Translations under genes and position numbers: made by a program | Shown: positions 51,744-61,005 of the stretch, piece by piece | Position numbering within the stretch: position 1 is the first letter of the stretch | Layout of the letters: every line of letters starts with the position of its first letter | Notes under the pieces: model-generated | What the model was told of the DNA's origin: nothing | What the model saw: the letters and a program-made list of their open reading frames with translations, nothing else | The model's database searches: none | Source of the DNA: an uncultured Paracoccaceae bacterium | GTDB taxonomy: Bacteria; Pseudomonadota; Alphaproteobacteria; Rhodobacterales; Rhodobacteraceae | Assembly (NCBI GenBank): GCA_947489705.1 | Contig: CANLEQ010000006.1 | Span: forward strand, 1-64,000 | Direction: 5' to 3' | DNA length: 64,000 nucleotides

Positions 51744-52723
51744 TCCGCCACGACCGTGGAGAAGGACGCCTCCGCCGCCGCGACCTCGGCCCGGCGCGCG
51801 GCTTCGTCCCTGTCGCCCGGTGCGATCCCCTCCAAGAGATCCAGAACCCGCCGGGTATTGGCATAGGGCATGTCGTCCGCCTGACGGCAGAGGGCGAAAT
51901 CCTGCGCATCGGGTTCGCGCAGGATGCGCAATGCGCTGCCGTCCTTCTCAATCAGGCCCATCATCTCGAACGCCCAGAGCCAGTGCCCCATCGTGCGGTA
52001 CCCCCACCGGCTCGCGAAGATATCCGCGTTGCGCAGGACCGAGGCGAGATGGTGGATCGGCGGCATGCAATGGTCGTGATGCTGGTGAAACACCTTCGCG
52101 CCGCGCATCCACCAGATCGGTATGCCGCGATGGTCGAGTCCGCGGGCGAAGTCGGTATCCTCGCCGCCATAGCCGTAATAACCTTCGTGGAACTTGTCGG
52201 ACCGCGACCAGACGGCGCGGTGCATGGCGAAGTTCAGCGACCAGAAACAGCGGTAATCGTTGCAGGCGCGCAAGGGACGTTCGGGGGGCGCCTGACGATC
52301 GGAATGCCGCATCCCGACCCGCTCGAAATACTCGAAATCGAGCCCCGCCTTCGCGGCGGAGGCGGGCAGGTACGCCACCTCGCCCATCACCACGCCGCGA
52401 TCGGGGCTGCAAACCTGGGCCACATCGCTCACCAGGTCGGGATGCGGGATGCAGTCCACATCCACGAAGACCAGCACGTCGCCGATCGCCTCGTTCGCCA
52501 CCCGGTTGCGCGCAGCGGCGAGTGGCAGGGCGCCATCGGGACGCGTCACGCGGATCTGGCGAACCGGGAAAGAGGTCGCCGGAAGATCTTCGTAGGGCTT
52601 GTCCTGCATCACGCCGATCAGCAGCTCGAGAGGCTTGACGCGCTGCGCCTCGAAACCGCGGATGACGTTGGCCAGATGCGCGTCGCGCCCCCTGGCGATG
52701 GTGAGTGCGGAGACGTCAGGCAT
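51740..52723 (-). CDS. Glycosyltransferase family 2-like protein
   Basis: The 327-residue GT-A-type transferase has AAARNRVANEAIGDVLVFVDVDCIPHPDL, with a DxD-like motif for metal/nucleotide binding, and CNDYRCFWSLNFAMHRAVWSRSDKFHEGYYGYGGEDTDFARGLDHRGI, the galactosyltransferase C-terminal-like (Glyco_transf_7C) signature. It overlaps both neighbours (4 and 8 bp). The ATG at 52723 is used; the 571-aa ORF in the track contains antisense sequence. The acceptor is unknown. Confidence 0.88.
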   Translation of the reverse strand: MPDVSALTIARGRDAHLANVIRGFEAQRVKPLELLIGVMQDKPYEDLPATSFPVRQIRVTRPDGALPLAAARNRVANEAIGDVLVFVDVDCIPHPDLVSDVAQVCSPDRGVVMGEVAYLPASAAKAGLDFEYFERVGMRHSDRQAPPERPLRACNDYRCFWSLNFAMHRAVWSRSDKFHEGYYGYGGEDTDFARGLDHRGIPIWWMRGAKVFHQHHDHCMPPIHHLASVLRNADIFASRWGYRTMGHWLWAFEMMGLIEKDGSALRILREPDAQDFALCRQADDMPYANTRRVLDLLEGIAPGDRDEAARRAEVAAAEASFSTVVAE

Positions 52724-53873
52724 GGACAGGGTTCCTTTCGGGATGGGCAGGGTCGTGCCAGATCCGATCCGCCAGATCGTCGAGCCAGCGTGCCGCGACC
52801 CGGGCGCCGTCGCGTCCGGCCAACGCGCGTTGCCGCAGCGGATCGTGTCGGGACCGGGCCTGCTCCACCGCTTCGATCCAGCGATGGGCCGAGGCGGGCA
52901 GGCTTTGCAGATGCAGGGCCGCGTCCGCACGGCCGAGGGCGTGGGCTTTTGCGACCTGTTCGTCGAAATAGCGCCATTCGGGCACCACGATCCACGGGCG
53001 CTCCGCGGCGAGCACCATGGCGCAGGTCGTGTTGCCTGCGGACGAGACAACCAGATCGGCGGCCGCGATATGCTCCGCCGCGGTGTCGACCCAGCCGAGA
53101 TGCGTAAGGTTCGGGGGTAGCGTGGCGTGCCAGTCGCGCTGCACCGCGCCGATCGTGCGCCAGTGCCAGTCGGGGAAACTGCGCGCCGCGACCCCGAGAG
53201 GCGCTTCGCTGACGCCGCTGCCGCCGCCGCCGGACATGACGAGGGCGATGCGGGCGTCGTCCGGTATGCCGAGCTGCCGGCGCGCCGCCGCTCGCGCTGG
53301 CATGGATCCGGCGGTGCCGAGGCCCGGGGCGAAGCAGGTCTTGGCCCGCATCGAAGCGTCCCAATCGGGCTGTGCGAGATCGGAATGGAACGGCGCCAGA
53401 AGCCCCGCGGCACCCTCGTATGCCGCGAGATGCCCGGGATCGGTCCGGTCGCCATGCTGGAGAACCTTCACATGAGGCACCGAGCAGATGCGGGCGAATT
53501 GCGCGATCTCGGCGCTGACGTCGCAGATCATCAGGGCCGGATTCTCGGCGTGGAAGAAGGCGGCAAGCCGCGCGGTCGCCTCGCGGATGCCGGGCCAACC
53601 CAGGGGCGCGCAATGCAGCGTCCGGGGGGTCGAGATCGCACCCAGCCCGGCAGGCGTCTCGCCCACGGGCTCGAAGAGCGAGGGGATGCGGGTGATGGTG
53701 ACGCCCTCGCGCAGGGGCGGAAAGATGTCGTCGCGGGCGCAGAATATGCGAACGGGGCGCGATGACGGCAGCGCGTTCGCGATCGCCGCACAGCGTTCGG
53801 CATGGCCGCGCCCTTGATGGTGCACGAAATACCCGAACGGTCGGGGCGATTGTGCGTCGATCAGATCGCGCAT
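52716..53873 (-). CDS. GT28/MurG-like glycosyltransferase
   Basis: The 385-residue GT-B protein has an N-terminal FGYFVHHQGRGHAERCAAIANAL motif of the MGT/YjiC-like group and a MurG-like C-terminal donor domain: ALVMSGGGGSGVSEAPLGVAA, LGWVDTAAEHIAAADLVVSSAGNTTCAMVLAAERPWIVVPE, RYFDEQVAKAHAL. It is probably cytoplasmic or membrane-peripheral. It lies 1 bp after the SPS-like gene. Donor sugar and acceptor are unknown. Confidence 0.82.
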   Translation of the reverse strand: MRDLIDAQSPRPFGYFVHHQGRGHAERCAAIANALPSSRPVRIFCARDDIFPPLREGVTITRIPSLFEPVGETPAGLGAISTPRTLHCAPLGWPGIREATARLAAFFHAENPALMICDVSAEIAQFARICSVPHVKVLQHGDRTDPGHLAAYEGAAGLLAPFHSDLAQPDWDASMRAKTCFAPGLGTAGSMPARAAARRQLGIPDDARIALVMSGGGGSGVSEAPLGVAARSFPDWHWRTIGAVQRDWHATLPPNLTHLGWVDTAAEHIAAADLVVSSAGNTTCAMVLAAERPWIVVPEWRYFDEQVAKAHALGRADAALHLQSLPASAHRWIEAVEQARSRHDPLRQRALAGRDGARVAARWLDDLADRIWHDPAHPERNPVHA

Positions 53874-53874
53874 G

Positions 53875-55908
53875 TCATTCTGCCGCGATCGTTTCGGCTG
53901 CGAGGATGCCGTAATGGCGCAGCCCGTCGAGCACGCCCGCGGCGCAGGGAAGGGGCGAGCGGTAGCCTCCCGGCACCGCGTCGAGTTCGGAGAGAGCGTT
54001 GACGGGCCTGATCGCGCGCGGAAAGGCCCCGAGCATGTCCGCGTCGTTGCCGCTATCCCCGGCGACGACGCAATCGGTGGGGTTCAGGCCGAGCCGCGCC
54101 GCCTCGAAGGCGATGGCGGCTGCCTTGCCGGCGCGGGCTGGCATCACGTCGATGAACCGGCCGTGCGAGGCGATCACCTGCGCCGCGAGATCACGCGAGG
54201 CGATCATGTCGCGCATCGCGATCGCGTCGTCCTCGGTTCCGAAGAAGCTCAACTTCCACGCGCGCTGTTCATGCGAAGGCTGAGGCGCGAAGGGCGCGAG
54301 CGCGAGGCTCACCGCCTTCGGGTCCCATCCATCGGCAATGCTGGCGGCGTAGGCGTTGCAAAGCCGGTAGGTATCCCCCCGGGTGCGGCGCCATATCTCG
54401 GATCCTACGGACGTAATCAGCGTATCGGGCGCGTCCAACCCCCAATCCGCCAAGGTGAAGCGCGCGTCGCTGATCGACCGGCCGGTGGCCACGGCGAAGA
54501 TCTGACCCGTGGGGCGCCGTTCGAGCCACCGCGAGAAGTCGCGCGCCCCGGCTGCATCGCCGGTGAGCGTTCCGTCGATATCGCACGCGACGAGATCGGT
54601 CGGTCGTGTGATCTGGCGGGCCGGCGTCGCGGAGCGCAGTCCGGCATAGACTTCAAGCAGACGCCCGGCATAGCGGTCCCAGTCGAAGATCCGCAGGGCC
54701 CGACCGCGGGCCTCGTTGCTCCTGGCGGTGCGTTGCGTATCCGACAGCACACGGCGCAGACCCTCGGCGATCCTGTCGGGGCGGGAGGGATCGACCAGCG
54801 CGCCGTAACCGATGAGCTCGACGATGTCGCGCGGGCCGCCGTTGCGGGTCGCCACGATCGGCACGCCGCTTCGCGCGGCCTCGACCAGGGTCAGTCCGAA
54901 CGGCTCGTGATGGGCGGGGTTGCAAAAGACGCCGCCGTTGGCCGCCAGAGCATACAGCGCCGGCACGTCCTCGGGCACGTGCCGGCGGGGAAGGGCGACC
55001 TTGCCCCAGAGATCGTTACGGTCAACCGCGTCGAAGAGCGCGCGCATCACCTGCGCCTGTTCGTCCGTCCCGTCGGCAAGCCCGTCGCGCAAACCCGCGA
55101 CGATGACCAGGTTTGCGGCCTCCTGAAGATCGGGCGCGGCGGCATAGGCCTCGACCAGCGCCACCAGGTTCTTCTTCCGGATCGGACGGGAAATCGTGAG
55201 GATCACCGGCTTTTCGGGATTGCGCAGGAACGGCGCGATCAGTACGCGCCCACGATCCGGCGACGAAGCGGCTGTAAGGGCGACGCCGGGATAGATACGG
55301 TGGACCTTGCCCTCCGCCGCCTCGGCGCAGGCCGGGATCTGGCGTTCCGCCTCGTCGCGCGAGGAGGCGACGATCGCATCGGCATCGATCATGGCCCGAT
55401 GCTCGAGATCGATGCGTCGCAACAAGGCCGGGTCTGCGGCGACCTTCTGAAAGGCCAACTTTTCCGTCGCCAGAGAATGGGCGGAATAGAGCCAGGGCGT
55501 TCCGAACCGCATCGCGGCTGCCTGGGCAAGCTGTGCCGCATCGGCGAAATGCGCATGGATCACGTCAGGGCGCCCGCAGGTCTCGAGCATATCGAGAAAG
55601 GCTGCGCGCAGCGCCGGAAGCTCGGCTTCAAGGGCCTCCTTGCAGACATATCCCGCCTGCGGAGATCGCAAGCGCCTTATCTGGCATTTTTCGGAAACCC
55701 GCTCGTGCAGGCGCGCATATCGTCCGCCGGAATTCGGCATCTCGAAGGCGCGGGTGACGATCGTGACCTCGGTGACACCCCTTAACCGGGCCTGCGCCGT
55801 AGCGGCACCGAGGACGTAGGCGATATGCCCGCCGGTATCTTCCGTCAGACCATAGCTGATCGGGGGTGCCGACAGGCACCCGCCCAAGGCAATATGCATT
55901 ACGTGCAT
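53875..55908 (-). CDS. Fused sucrose-phosphate synthase/phosphatase-like protein (GT4 plus HAD)
   Basis: The 677-residue protein begins with a GT4 domain of sucrose-phosphate-synthase type: HIALGGCLSAPPISYGLTEDTGGHIAYVLGAA, DVIHAHFADA, YSAHSL, ISRPIRKKNLVALVEAY, HHEPFGLTLVEAARSGVPIVATRNGGP. From about residue 435 follows a HAD phosphatase of sucrose-6-phosphatase type (DLVACDIDGTLTG, VATGRSISDA, VVAGDSGNDADMLG) with the catalytic Asp pair intact. Products could be sucrose or mannosylfructose; the two are hard to tell apart by motif. The start at 55908 aligns with the family. It is first in a four-gene operon. Confidence 0.87.
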   Translation of the reverse strand: MHVMHIALGGCLSAPPISYGLTEDTGGHIAYVLGAATAQARLRGVTEVTIVTRAFEMPNSGGRYARLHERVSEKCQIRRLRSPQAGYVCKEALEAELPALRAAFLDMLETCGRPDVIHAHFADAAQLAQAAAMRFGTPWLYSAHSLATEKLAFQKVAADPALLRRIDLEHRAMIDADAIVASSRDEAERQIPACAEAAEGKVHRIYPGVALTAASSPDRGRVLIAPFLRNPEKPVILTISRPIRKKNLVALVEAYAAAPDLQEAANLVIVAGLRDGLADGTDEQAQVMRALFDAVDRNDLWGKVALPRRHVPEDVPALYALAANGGVFCNPAHHEPFGLTLVEAARSGVPIVATRNGGPRDIVELIGYGALVDPSRPDRIAEGLRRVLSDTQRTARSNEARGRALRIFDWDRYAGRLLEVYAGLRSATPARQITRPTDLVACDIDGTLTGDAAGARDFSRWLERRPTGQIFAVATGRSISDARFTLADWGLDAPDTLITSVGSEIWRRTRGDTYRLCNAYAASIADGWDPKAVSLALAPFAPQPSHEQRAWKLSFFGTEDDAIAMRDMIASRDLAAQVIASHGRFIDVMPARAGKAAAIAFEAARLGLNPTDCVVAGDSGNDADMLGAFPRAIRPVNALSELDAVPGGYRSPLPCAAGVLDGLRHYGILAAETIAAE

Positions 55909-56011
55909 GCGATCGTTCCGAACCTTGTGAAGTCGTATCCGAAACCCGCGATGGCCCCGGACACGCGGTATCAAGCTTTTCGGGCTTGCAGCGTTCCCGT
56001 CCGGAGGCGAC

Positions 56012-56842
56012 ATGTCGCATGTCGGCGGTATTCCGCACGCATCATCAGTCGTGAGGATCGCCTTGCTGCCATATCGCTATGTCTTCGTGGGCGGTCTGCA
56101 CCGTTCGGGAACATCCCTCGTCGCGCGTCTCCTGGGAGGTCTGCCCGGCGTCGCGGCCATAACGAACGCGCCCGTTCCCGAGAACGAGGGCGTCTATCTG
56201 CAAGGGGCGATCCCGCACACCGCGCGGCACGGGCGGCCGATGCATTTCGCCACCGACCCTGCCCAGCATCACATCGAGGGATCGGGCTTCGACCGGCTGG
56301 AGATACGCGAGCGGATCGAGGCCGACTGGGCTCCGTTCTTCGGCGCAGGCGCCTGGCGGGTGGAGAAATCGCCGGTGAACCTGACGCGAATGCGGCTCTA
56401 TCAACAACTTTTTCCGCTCTCGCAATGCGTCGTGGTCCTGCGCCATCCCGAAGCGGTGGCCGCCGCCGTCGCCAAGTGGGTCGACGCGCCGAGCGACGCG
56501 CTGATCGATCACTGGATTGCCGCCCACGCGATCGTCGCGCGCGACCTCGCCCATCTTCAGGCCGTCCTGGTCCTGCGGTACGAGGATCTGGTCGCGGATC
56601 CCGCGGCGTGGCTCGGGGCGCTCGCGGCCTATCTCGATCTGCCGGGGAGCGCGACGCTGCCGGAACCGGTGGTGGACGGAAACGCACGGTACACCGATGC
56701 CGCGACCATGTCGGAATCGCAGGCGCGGGCGGCCTCCCTCTGGGGCTATGGCAGGGGGCTGTCGGTGATGCCGTACGAGCCGGTCCTGCACCACCCGCTC
56801 AACGAGATCCGCGGCGCGGTCCTGCGGTCTCTCCCGAACTAG
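56012..56842 (+). CDS. Sulfotransferase family protein
   Basis: The 276-residue cytoplasmic protein has the PAPS 5'-phosphosulfate loop near the N-terminus (YVFVGGLHRSGTSLVARLLGG), the 3'-phosphate-binding segment QCVVVLRHPEAVAAAVAKW and a later LRYEDLVADP typical of the family. It would transfer sulfate from PAPS to an alcohol or sugar. GGAGG five bases before ATG 56012 defines the start. It is divergent from the SPS/glycosyltransferase operon over 103 bp, so a sulfated glycan or glycolipid is a possible joint product. It ends 6 bp from the ABC ATPase stop. Confidence 0.85.
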   Translation: MSHVGGIPHASSVVRIALLPYRYVFVGGLHRSGTSLVARLLGGLPGVAAITNAPVPENEGVYLQGAIPHTARHGRPMHFATDPAQHHIEGSGFDRLEIRERIEADWAPFFGAGAWRVEKSPVNLTRMRLYQQLFPLSQCVVVLRHPEAVAAAVAKWVDAPSDALIDHWIAAHAIVARDLAHLQAVLVLRYEDLVADPAAWLGALAAYLDLPGSATLPEPVVDGNARYTDAATMSESQARAASLWGYGRGLSVMPYEPVLHHPLNEIRGAVLRSLPN

Positions 56843-56848
56843 CGGGGA

Positions 56849-57973
56849 TCATTGCGTCGGCATTCGGCGCGTTCCACACAGGCGCCGCCCGCTCTCGGGA
56901 TCGAAGAGGTTCAGCTCTCCCAGATCCACGACGAACGGCACGTCTTTCTCGGGGCTCAGGCGAGTGTTCGGGCGGAAGACGCGTGCGGTCACCTCGGTGC
57001 CCCCTATCTCGAGAAAGATCAGTGCCTCGCCGCCCAAGGGCTCGACCAGCGTGATGTCGGCGGTGAAGGAGAAAGGGCGCCGCATCTCGCTCGCAATCCG
57101 TTCGGGCGCGATCGCCTCGGGACGGAGCCCGAGCCGGACGTCGCGGCCGGGTTCGATCCCGCGGCAGGCCTCGGGGTCGAGCGGCAGGCGCGGCCCGCCG
57201 GGGATCTCGACGGCCAGCCCGTCTCCGTCGCGAACGGTTCGCGCATCGAGCAGGTTCATGGGCGGGCTGCCGATGAACCCGGCGACGAAATCCGAAGCCG
57301 GCAGGTGATAGACCTCGTCGGGCGTGCCGACCTGCTCGATCCGTCCGTCGCGCATGACCACGATCCGGTCGGCGAGCGTCATCGCCTCGACCTGGTCGTG
57401 GGTGACGTAGATCACCGTGGTGCGGACCTTCTCGTGGAGCTTGCGGATCTCGGTCCGCATCTGGCCGCGCAGCTTGGCGTCGAGATTCGACAGCGGCTCG
57501 TCGAAGAGGAACACGGCCGGGTCGCGCACGATCGCACGCCCCATCGCCACGCGCTGCCGCTGTCCACCCGAAAGCGCGGCGGGCTTGCGGGTCAGAAAGC
57601 TCTCGATCCCCAGTAGCTTTGCGGCGCGGCCGACCTTTTCGGCGATTTCGGATTTGGGGCTCCCGGCGATCTTCAGCCCGAAGCCCTGGTTGTCGCGCAC
57701 CGTCATGTGCGGATAGAGGGCGTAGTTCTGGAACACCATCGAGATGTCGCGCGCCCGCGGCGGCAGGTCGTTGACCACCCGGTCGCCGATCCGGATCTCG
57801 CCGCCCGAGATGTCCTCGAGCCCCGCGATCATCCTCAGCGTGGTGGACTTGCCACAGCCCGACGGGCCCACGAAGACCACGAATTCCTCGTGGGCGATGT
57901 CGAGGGTGAAGTCGTGCACCGCCTGGACGGGTCCGAACCGTTTCACGACACCCTTCAGGGAAACCTCGGCCAT
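56849..57973 (-). CDS. Sugar ABC transporter ATP-binding protein (MalK/UgpC type)
   Basis: The 374-residue ATPase has Walker [22 protein letters not shown], signature [14 protein letters not shown], Walker [12 protein letters not shown] and TOBE-domain elements (LGLRPEAI). It is the last gene of the GntR-led operon, 10 bp downstream of the MalG-like permease. It is similar in design to the ATPase at 2706 but clearly a different gene. It converges with the sulfotransferase gene. Confidence 0.93.
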   Translation of the reverse strand: MAEVSLKGVVKRFGPVQAVHDFTLDIAHEEFVVFVGPSGCGKSTTLRMIAGLEDISGGEIRIGDRVVNDLPPRARDISMVFQNYALYPHMTVRDNQGFGLKIAGSPKSEIAEKVGRAAKLLGIESFLTRKPAALSGGQRQRVAMGRAIVRDPAVFLFDEPLSNLDAKLRGQMRTEIRKLHEKVRTTVIYVTHDQVEAMTLADRIVVMRDGRIEQVGTPDEVYHLPASDFVAGFIGSPPMNLLDARTVRDGDGLAVEIPGGPRLPLDPEACRGIEPGRDVRLGLRPEAIAPERIASEMRRPFSFTADITLVEPLGGEALIFLEIGGTEVTARVFRPNTRLSPEKDVPFVVDLGELNLFDPESGRRLCGTRRMPTQ

Positions 57974-57983
57974 AATCGTCTCC

Positions 57984-58808
57984 TCAGCCCTTGATCGCGC
58001 CGGCCGTGAGCCCGCCTACGAGGTATTTCTGGATCGCGGTGAAAAAGATCGCCGGCGGGATCAGCGCGAGCGTCGCGGCGGCCATCATCTGCCCCCAATC
58101 GACGCCCGAACGTCCGACGAAGCTCAGCAATCCGACGGCGAATGTCTTCTTGGCCTCGGAGCTGATCAGCATGAGCGAGAACAGCAGTTCCGACCATGCG
58201 GCGGTGAACACGAAGCCCAGCGTCGCGCCCACACCCGGCAGCATCAGCGGCAGGATGATCCTGATCAGCGCCTGGAACCGCGTGCAGCCATCGATCATCG
58301 CCGCCTGCTCTAGCTCGCGCGGAATGCCTTCGAAGAAGGAATGCATGAGGAAAGCGGCGAAGGGCAGGTTGAACGCGGTAAAGACGACGACGAGCCCGAT
58401 CCGCGTGTCGACGAGACCCACCGGTGCCAGGATCTGGTAGAGCGGCGTGATCAACATGACGATCGGAAAGAGCTGGGTGATCACGAGGAACACCATCAGC
58501 GCGGTCTTGCCGCGGAACCTGAAGCGCGAGAACGCGTAGCCGATCCCCGTGGAAAGCACCGTGACGATCGCCGCTGTCCCGAGCGAGACGATCACCGTGT
58601 TGAGGAAATAGGTCGGAAACGGACTCTCCTCGATCACGTAGCGGAAATTTTCGAAGGTGATGACCGAGGGCCAGAGCGTCGTCCCCTCTGTATAGAGAAG
58701 CTGGTCGGGCGTGAGCGCGATCCGCAGCAGCCACAGCAGCGGAAAGAGCGCGAAGGCGAGATAGGCGAACCTGATCAGCCAGATCCCCGCGGTGGTGACG
58801 ATCCTCAT
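57984..58808 (-). CDS. Sugar ABC transporter permease (MalG type)
   Basis: The 274-residue permease is of normal length with six predicted helices, EAA loop [23 protein letters not shown] and the family tail [15 protein letters not shown]. The ATG at 58808 is chosen over the extended 492-aa ORF, whose first part is antisense. It overlaps the MalF-like gene as ATGA. Unlike the MalG-like protein at 4996, it has no N-terminal membrane extension. Confidence 0.91.
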   Translation of the reverse strand: MRIVTTAGIWLIRFAYLAFALFPLLWLLRIALTPDQLLYTEGTTLWPSVITFENFRYVIEESPFPTYFLNTVIVSLGTAAIVTVLSTGIGYAFSRFRFRGKTALMVFLVITQLFPIVMLITPLYQILAPVGLVDTRIGLVVVFTAFNLPFAAFLMHSFFEGIPRELEQAAMIDGCTRFQALIRIILPLMLPGVGATLGFVFTAAWSELLFSLMLISSEAKKTFAVGLLSFVGRSGVDWGQMMAAATLALIPPAIFFTAIQKYLVGGLTAGAIKG

Positions 58809-59734
58809 TGGCCGAGCCTCCCGCGGATCCAGAGCAGGAAGATCGAGTAGAAGACGAGAAGCACCATCAGGACCGACGCCAGTGCCGAGGCATAGCCAAA
58901 ATTCATCGAGCTGTAGGCAGAGGTGAAGACGTAGTTCGGCAGGGTCTGCGAGGTGTTCGCGGGTCCGCCGCCGGTCATCACGAAGATGAGTTCCGGCGAG
59001 TTCGCGACCCACACGGTACGCAGCAGGATGGTGATCGTCATCATCGGCAGCAGGAACGGCACGGTAATGTGGCGGAACGCCTCCCACCCGGTCGCGCCGT
59101 CGATCGCGGCGGCCTCGTAGAGATCCGACGGCACCGAGCGCAGCGCGGCGAGCAGGGTGATCGCGAAGAACGGCACGCCCCACCAGATCATCGCCGTGAT
59201 CGGCCCGTAGAGCGCCAGATCGGGGTCCGACAGGATGTTTCGCGGCTCGTCGAGCATGCCGATCGCGCTCAGCATGCCGGGCAGCGGGCTCACGATCGGA
59301 TTGAAGAGCCATTGCCAGTTCAGCCCCGACAGGAAGGTCGGGACGGCCCAGGGCAGGAAGACCAGCGACTGGAAGATCGCGCGCCCGGGGAACGGCTTTT
59401 CGAGGATCAGCGCGAGGCCCAGCCCCAGCGAGATCTGGAAGAGTACCGACCAGAAGGTCCACTTGGCCGTGTTTGCCAGCGCCAGCCAGAAGGTGCGGTC
59501 GGACCAGAGTTCGGCATAGTTCTCGAGCCCGCTCCAGCCGCGCGCGGCGGGCCGGAAGATCACGTAGTTCTGGAAGCTGAACGAGACGCCCACGACCAGC
59601 GGCACGAGCATCACCAGCGCGACGATGGCGATGCCCGGCGCCAGATAGAGATAGGGCTCGGCAGCGGTCAACCGCTGCCGAGACGTGCGCGGCGACGCCC
59701 CGGTACGACCGGGATCGTTCACCGTCGTGCTCAC
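58805..59734 (-). CDS. Sugar ABC transporter permease (MalF type)
   Basis: The 309-residue permease has EPYLYLAPGIAIVALVMLVPLVVGVSFSFQNYVIF, the LGLGLALILEKPFPGRAIFQSLVFLPWAVP segment and the EAA loop LYEAAAIDGATGWEAFRHITVPFLLP. The GTG at 59734 forms a GTGA overlap with the binding-protein stop and is preferred to the track start at 59893. It lacks any large periplasmic insert. It would pair with the next-encoded MalG-like subunit. Confidence 0.9.
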   Translation of the reverse strand: MSTTVNDPGRTGASPRTSRQRLTAAEPYLYLAPGIAIVALVMLVPLVVGVSFSFQNYVIFRPAARGWSGLENYAELWSDRTFWLALANTAKWTFWSVLFQISLGLGLALILEKPFPGRAIFQSLVFLPWAVPTFLSGLNWQWLFNPIVSPLPGMLSAIGMLDEPRNILSDPDLALYGPITAMIWWGVPFFAITLLAALRSVPSDLYEAAAIDGATGWEAFRHITVPFLLPMMTITILLRTVWVANSPELIFVMTGGGPANTSQTLPNYVFTSAYSSMNFGYASALASVLMVLLVFYSIFLLWIRGRLGQ

Positions 59735-61005
59735 TGGTTCTCTTCCATCCAGCGCTGCTCCGCTTCGGTCAGGAACGCGTCCCATTCGGTGCCGAGCTCT
59801 TCGGCGGACATTTGTCCCAGAAGGGCTGCCTGGCTCGTCTCGACCGCGATCACGTCGAAGAATTCGCCGAGTTCGGGCAGGTAGGCAGGCCACGGCACGA
59901 GATTGTACTGGTCGCTCTCGAGTTCCTCGAAGAAGCCCGCATAGACGGGATCGTTGAAGTATTCGTCATCCTCGGGAATCTCGACGGCGGGGACGATGCC
60001 GATGAACTTGGCCCATTCGAGATTGGTCTCCGGCTCCATCAGGCGGCCGATGAACTCCTTGGCGAGGTCGGGGTTCTCGGAACTCGTGGGGACCGACCAG
60101 CCGAACATGCCGATGGGCGGAGAGATCTCGCCCGGAGGGCCGAGCGGGACCGGTGCGGTGGCGAAATCGTCGTCGCCCATGCGCTCGCGCACCTGAATGA
60201 GCGCGTCGGGATCCTGGTCCATGAACGCGCAGGTGCCCGAGTAGAAGCCCGAGACCTGCTCGTTGAAGCTCCAGTTGACGGAATCGGGCGGTGCAGCGCC
60301 ATCGTTGTAGAGGTCGAGCATCATTTGGATGCCCTCGATCGCCTCGGGAGAGGCGAAGACCGAGGTGCCATCCTCGTTGAACCAGCCGTCGGCGCCGGTC
60401 ATGCCCGACACGGCAAGCCACCAGCCGACGAAGCCGCCCGTCGCCCCCCGCAGGCAATAGCCGTACTTGCCCTCGAGCTCGGAGACGGCGCGGGCCATCT
60501 CGTTGAACTCCTGCCAGGTCTCGGGCGGCGCGTCAAAGCCCGCTTCGGCCAGGAGCGGCTTGTTGTAGTACATCGCCCGCACGAAATAGCCGTAGGGCAG
60601 GAAATAGGCGGTGTCGTCGTAGATCCGCGCGAAGTCGAGCGTCGCCTGCGTGAGGTCGCCCGCCCCTTCCCATTCGTCCATCCAGGGGCCGAGATCGGTC
60701 AGCAGGTCGTTGACCGCAAGTGTCGAGATCCAGCGCTCGGGCATCTCCAGCACGTCGATCTGCTGGCCCGACATCGTCATCGTGAGGATCTGCTCGAACG
60801 CGGAATCCCACGGGACCGAGACCAGCTCGACATCGACGCCGTCATGCGCCGCTTCGAAATCGGACGCGATCTCTTCCATGAGGCCGGTGCGTTCGTTGGT
60901 CGTGAGCACTTCGACGACGCGCAATGTCTGCGCGCCCGCTACACCGCCCCATGCGGCGATCGCGGCGGCGGCCGCGACCATGCTCAGGGTTCCCCTCGTC
61001 TTCAT
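59731..61005 (-). CDS. Extracellular solute-binding protein, family 1 (MalE type)
   Basis: The 424-residue protein has a Sec signal (KTRGTLSMVAAAAAIAAWGGVAGAQ) and type-1 features: LRVVEVLTTNERTGLMEEIASDFEAAHDGVDVELVSVPWDSAFEQILT, FLPYGYFVRAMYYNKPLLAEAGFDAPPETWQEF, GWSVPTSSENPDLAKEFI. The ATG at 61005 overlaps the PLP-enzyme stop as ATGA. The ligand class is usually an oligosaccharide or glycerol-phosphate compound, but co-transcription with a PLP enzyme leaves it open. Confidence 0.91.
   Translation of the reverse strand: MKTRGTLSMVAAAAAIAAWGGVAGAQTLRVVEVLTTNERTGLMEEIASDFEAAHDGVDVELVSVPWDSAFEQILTMTMSGQQIDVLEMPERWISTLAVNDLLTDLGPWMDEWEGAGDLTQATLDFARIYDDTAYFLPYGYFVRAMYYNKPLLAEAGFDAPPETWQEFNEMARAVSELEGKYGYCLRGATGGFVGWWLAVSGMTGADGWFNEDGTSVFASPEAIEGIQMMLDLYNDGAAPPDSVNWSFNEQVSGFYSGTCAFMDQDPDALIQVRERMGDDDFATAPVPLGPPGEISPPIGMFGWSVPTSSENPDLAKEFIGRLMEPETNLEWAKFIGIVPAVEIPEDDEYFNDPVYAGFFEELESDQYNLVPWPAYLPELGEFFDVIAVETSQAALLGQMSAEELGTEWDAFLTEAEQRWMEENQ

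Noticed and set aside
53872-55785. A 637-aa plus-strand ORF.
   Set aside because: Antisense shadow of the SPS/SPP-like fusion gene.
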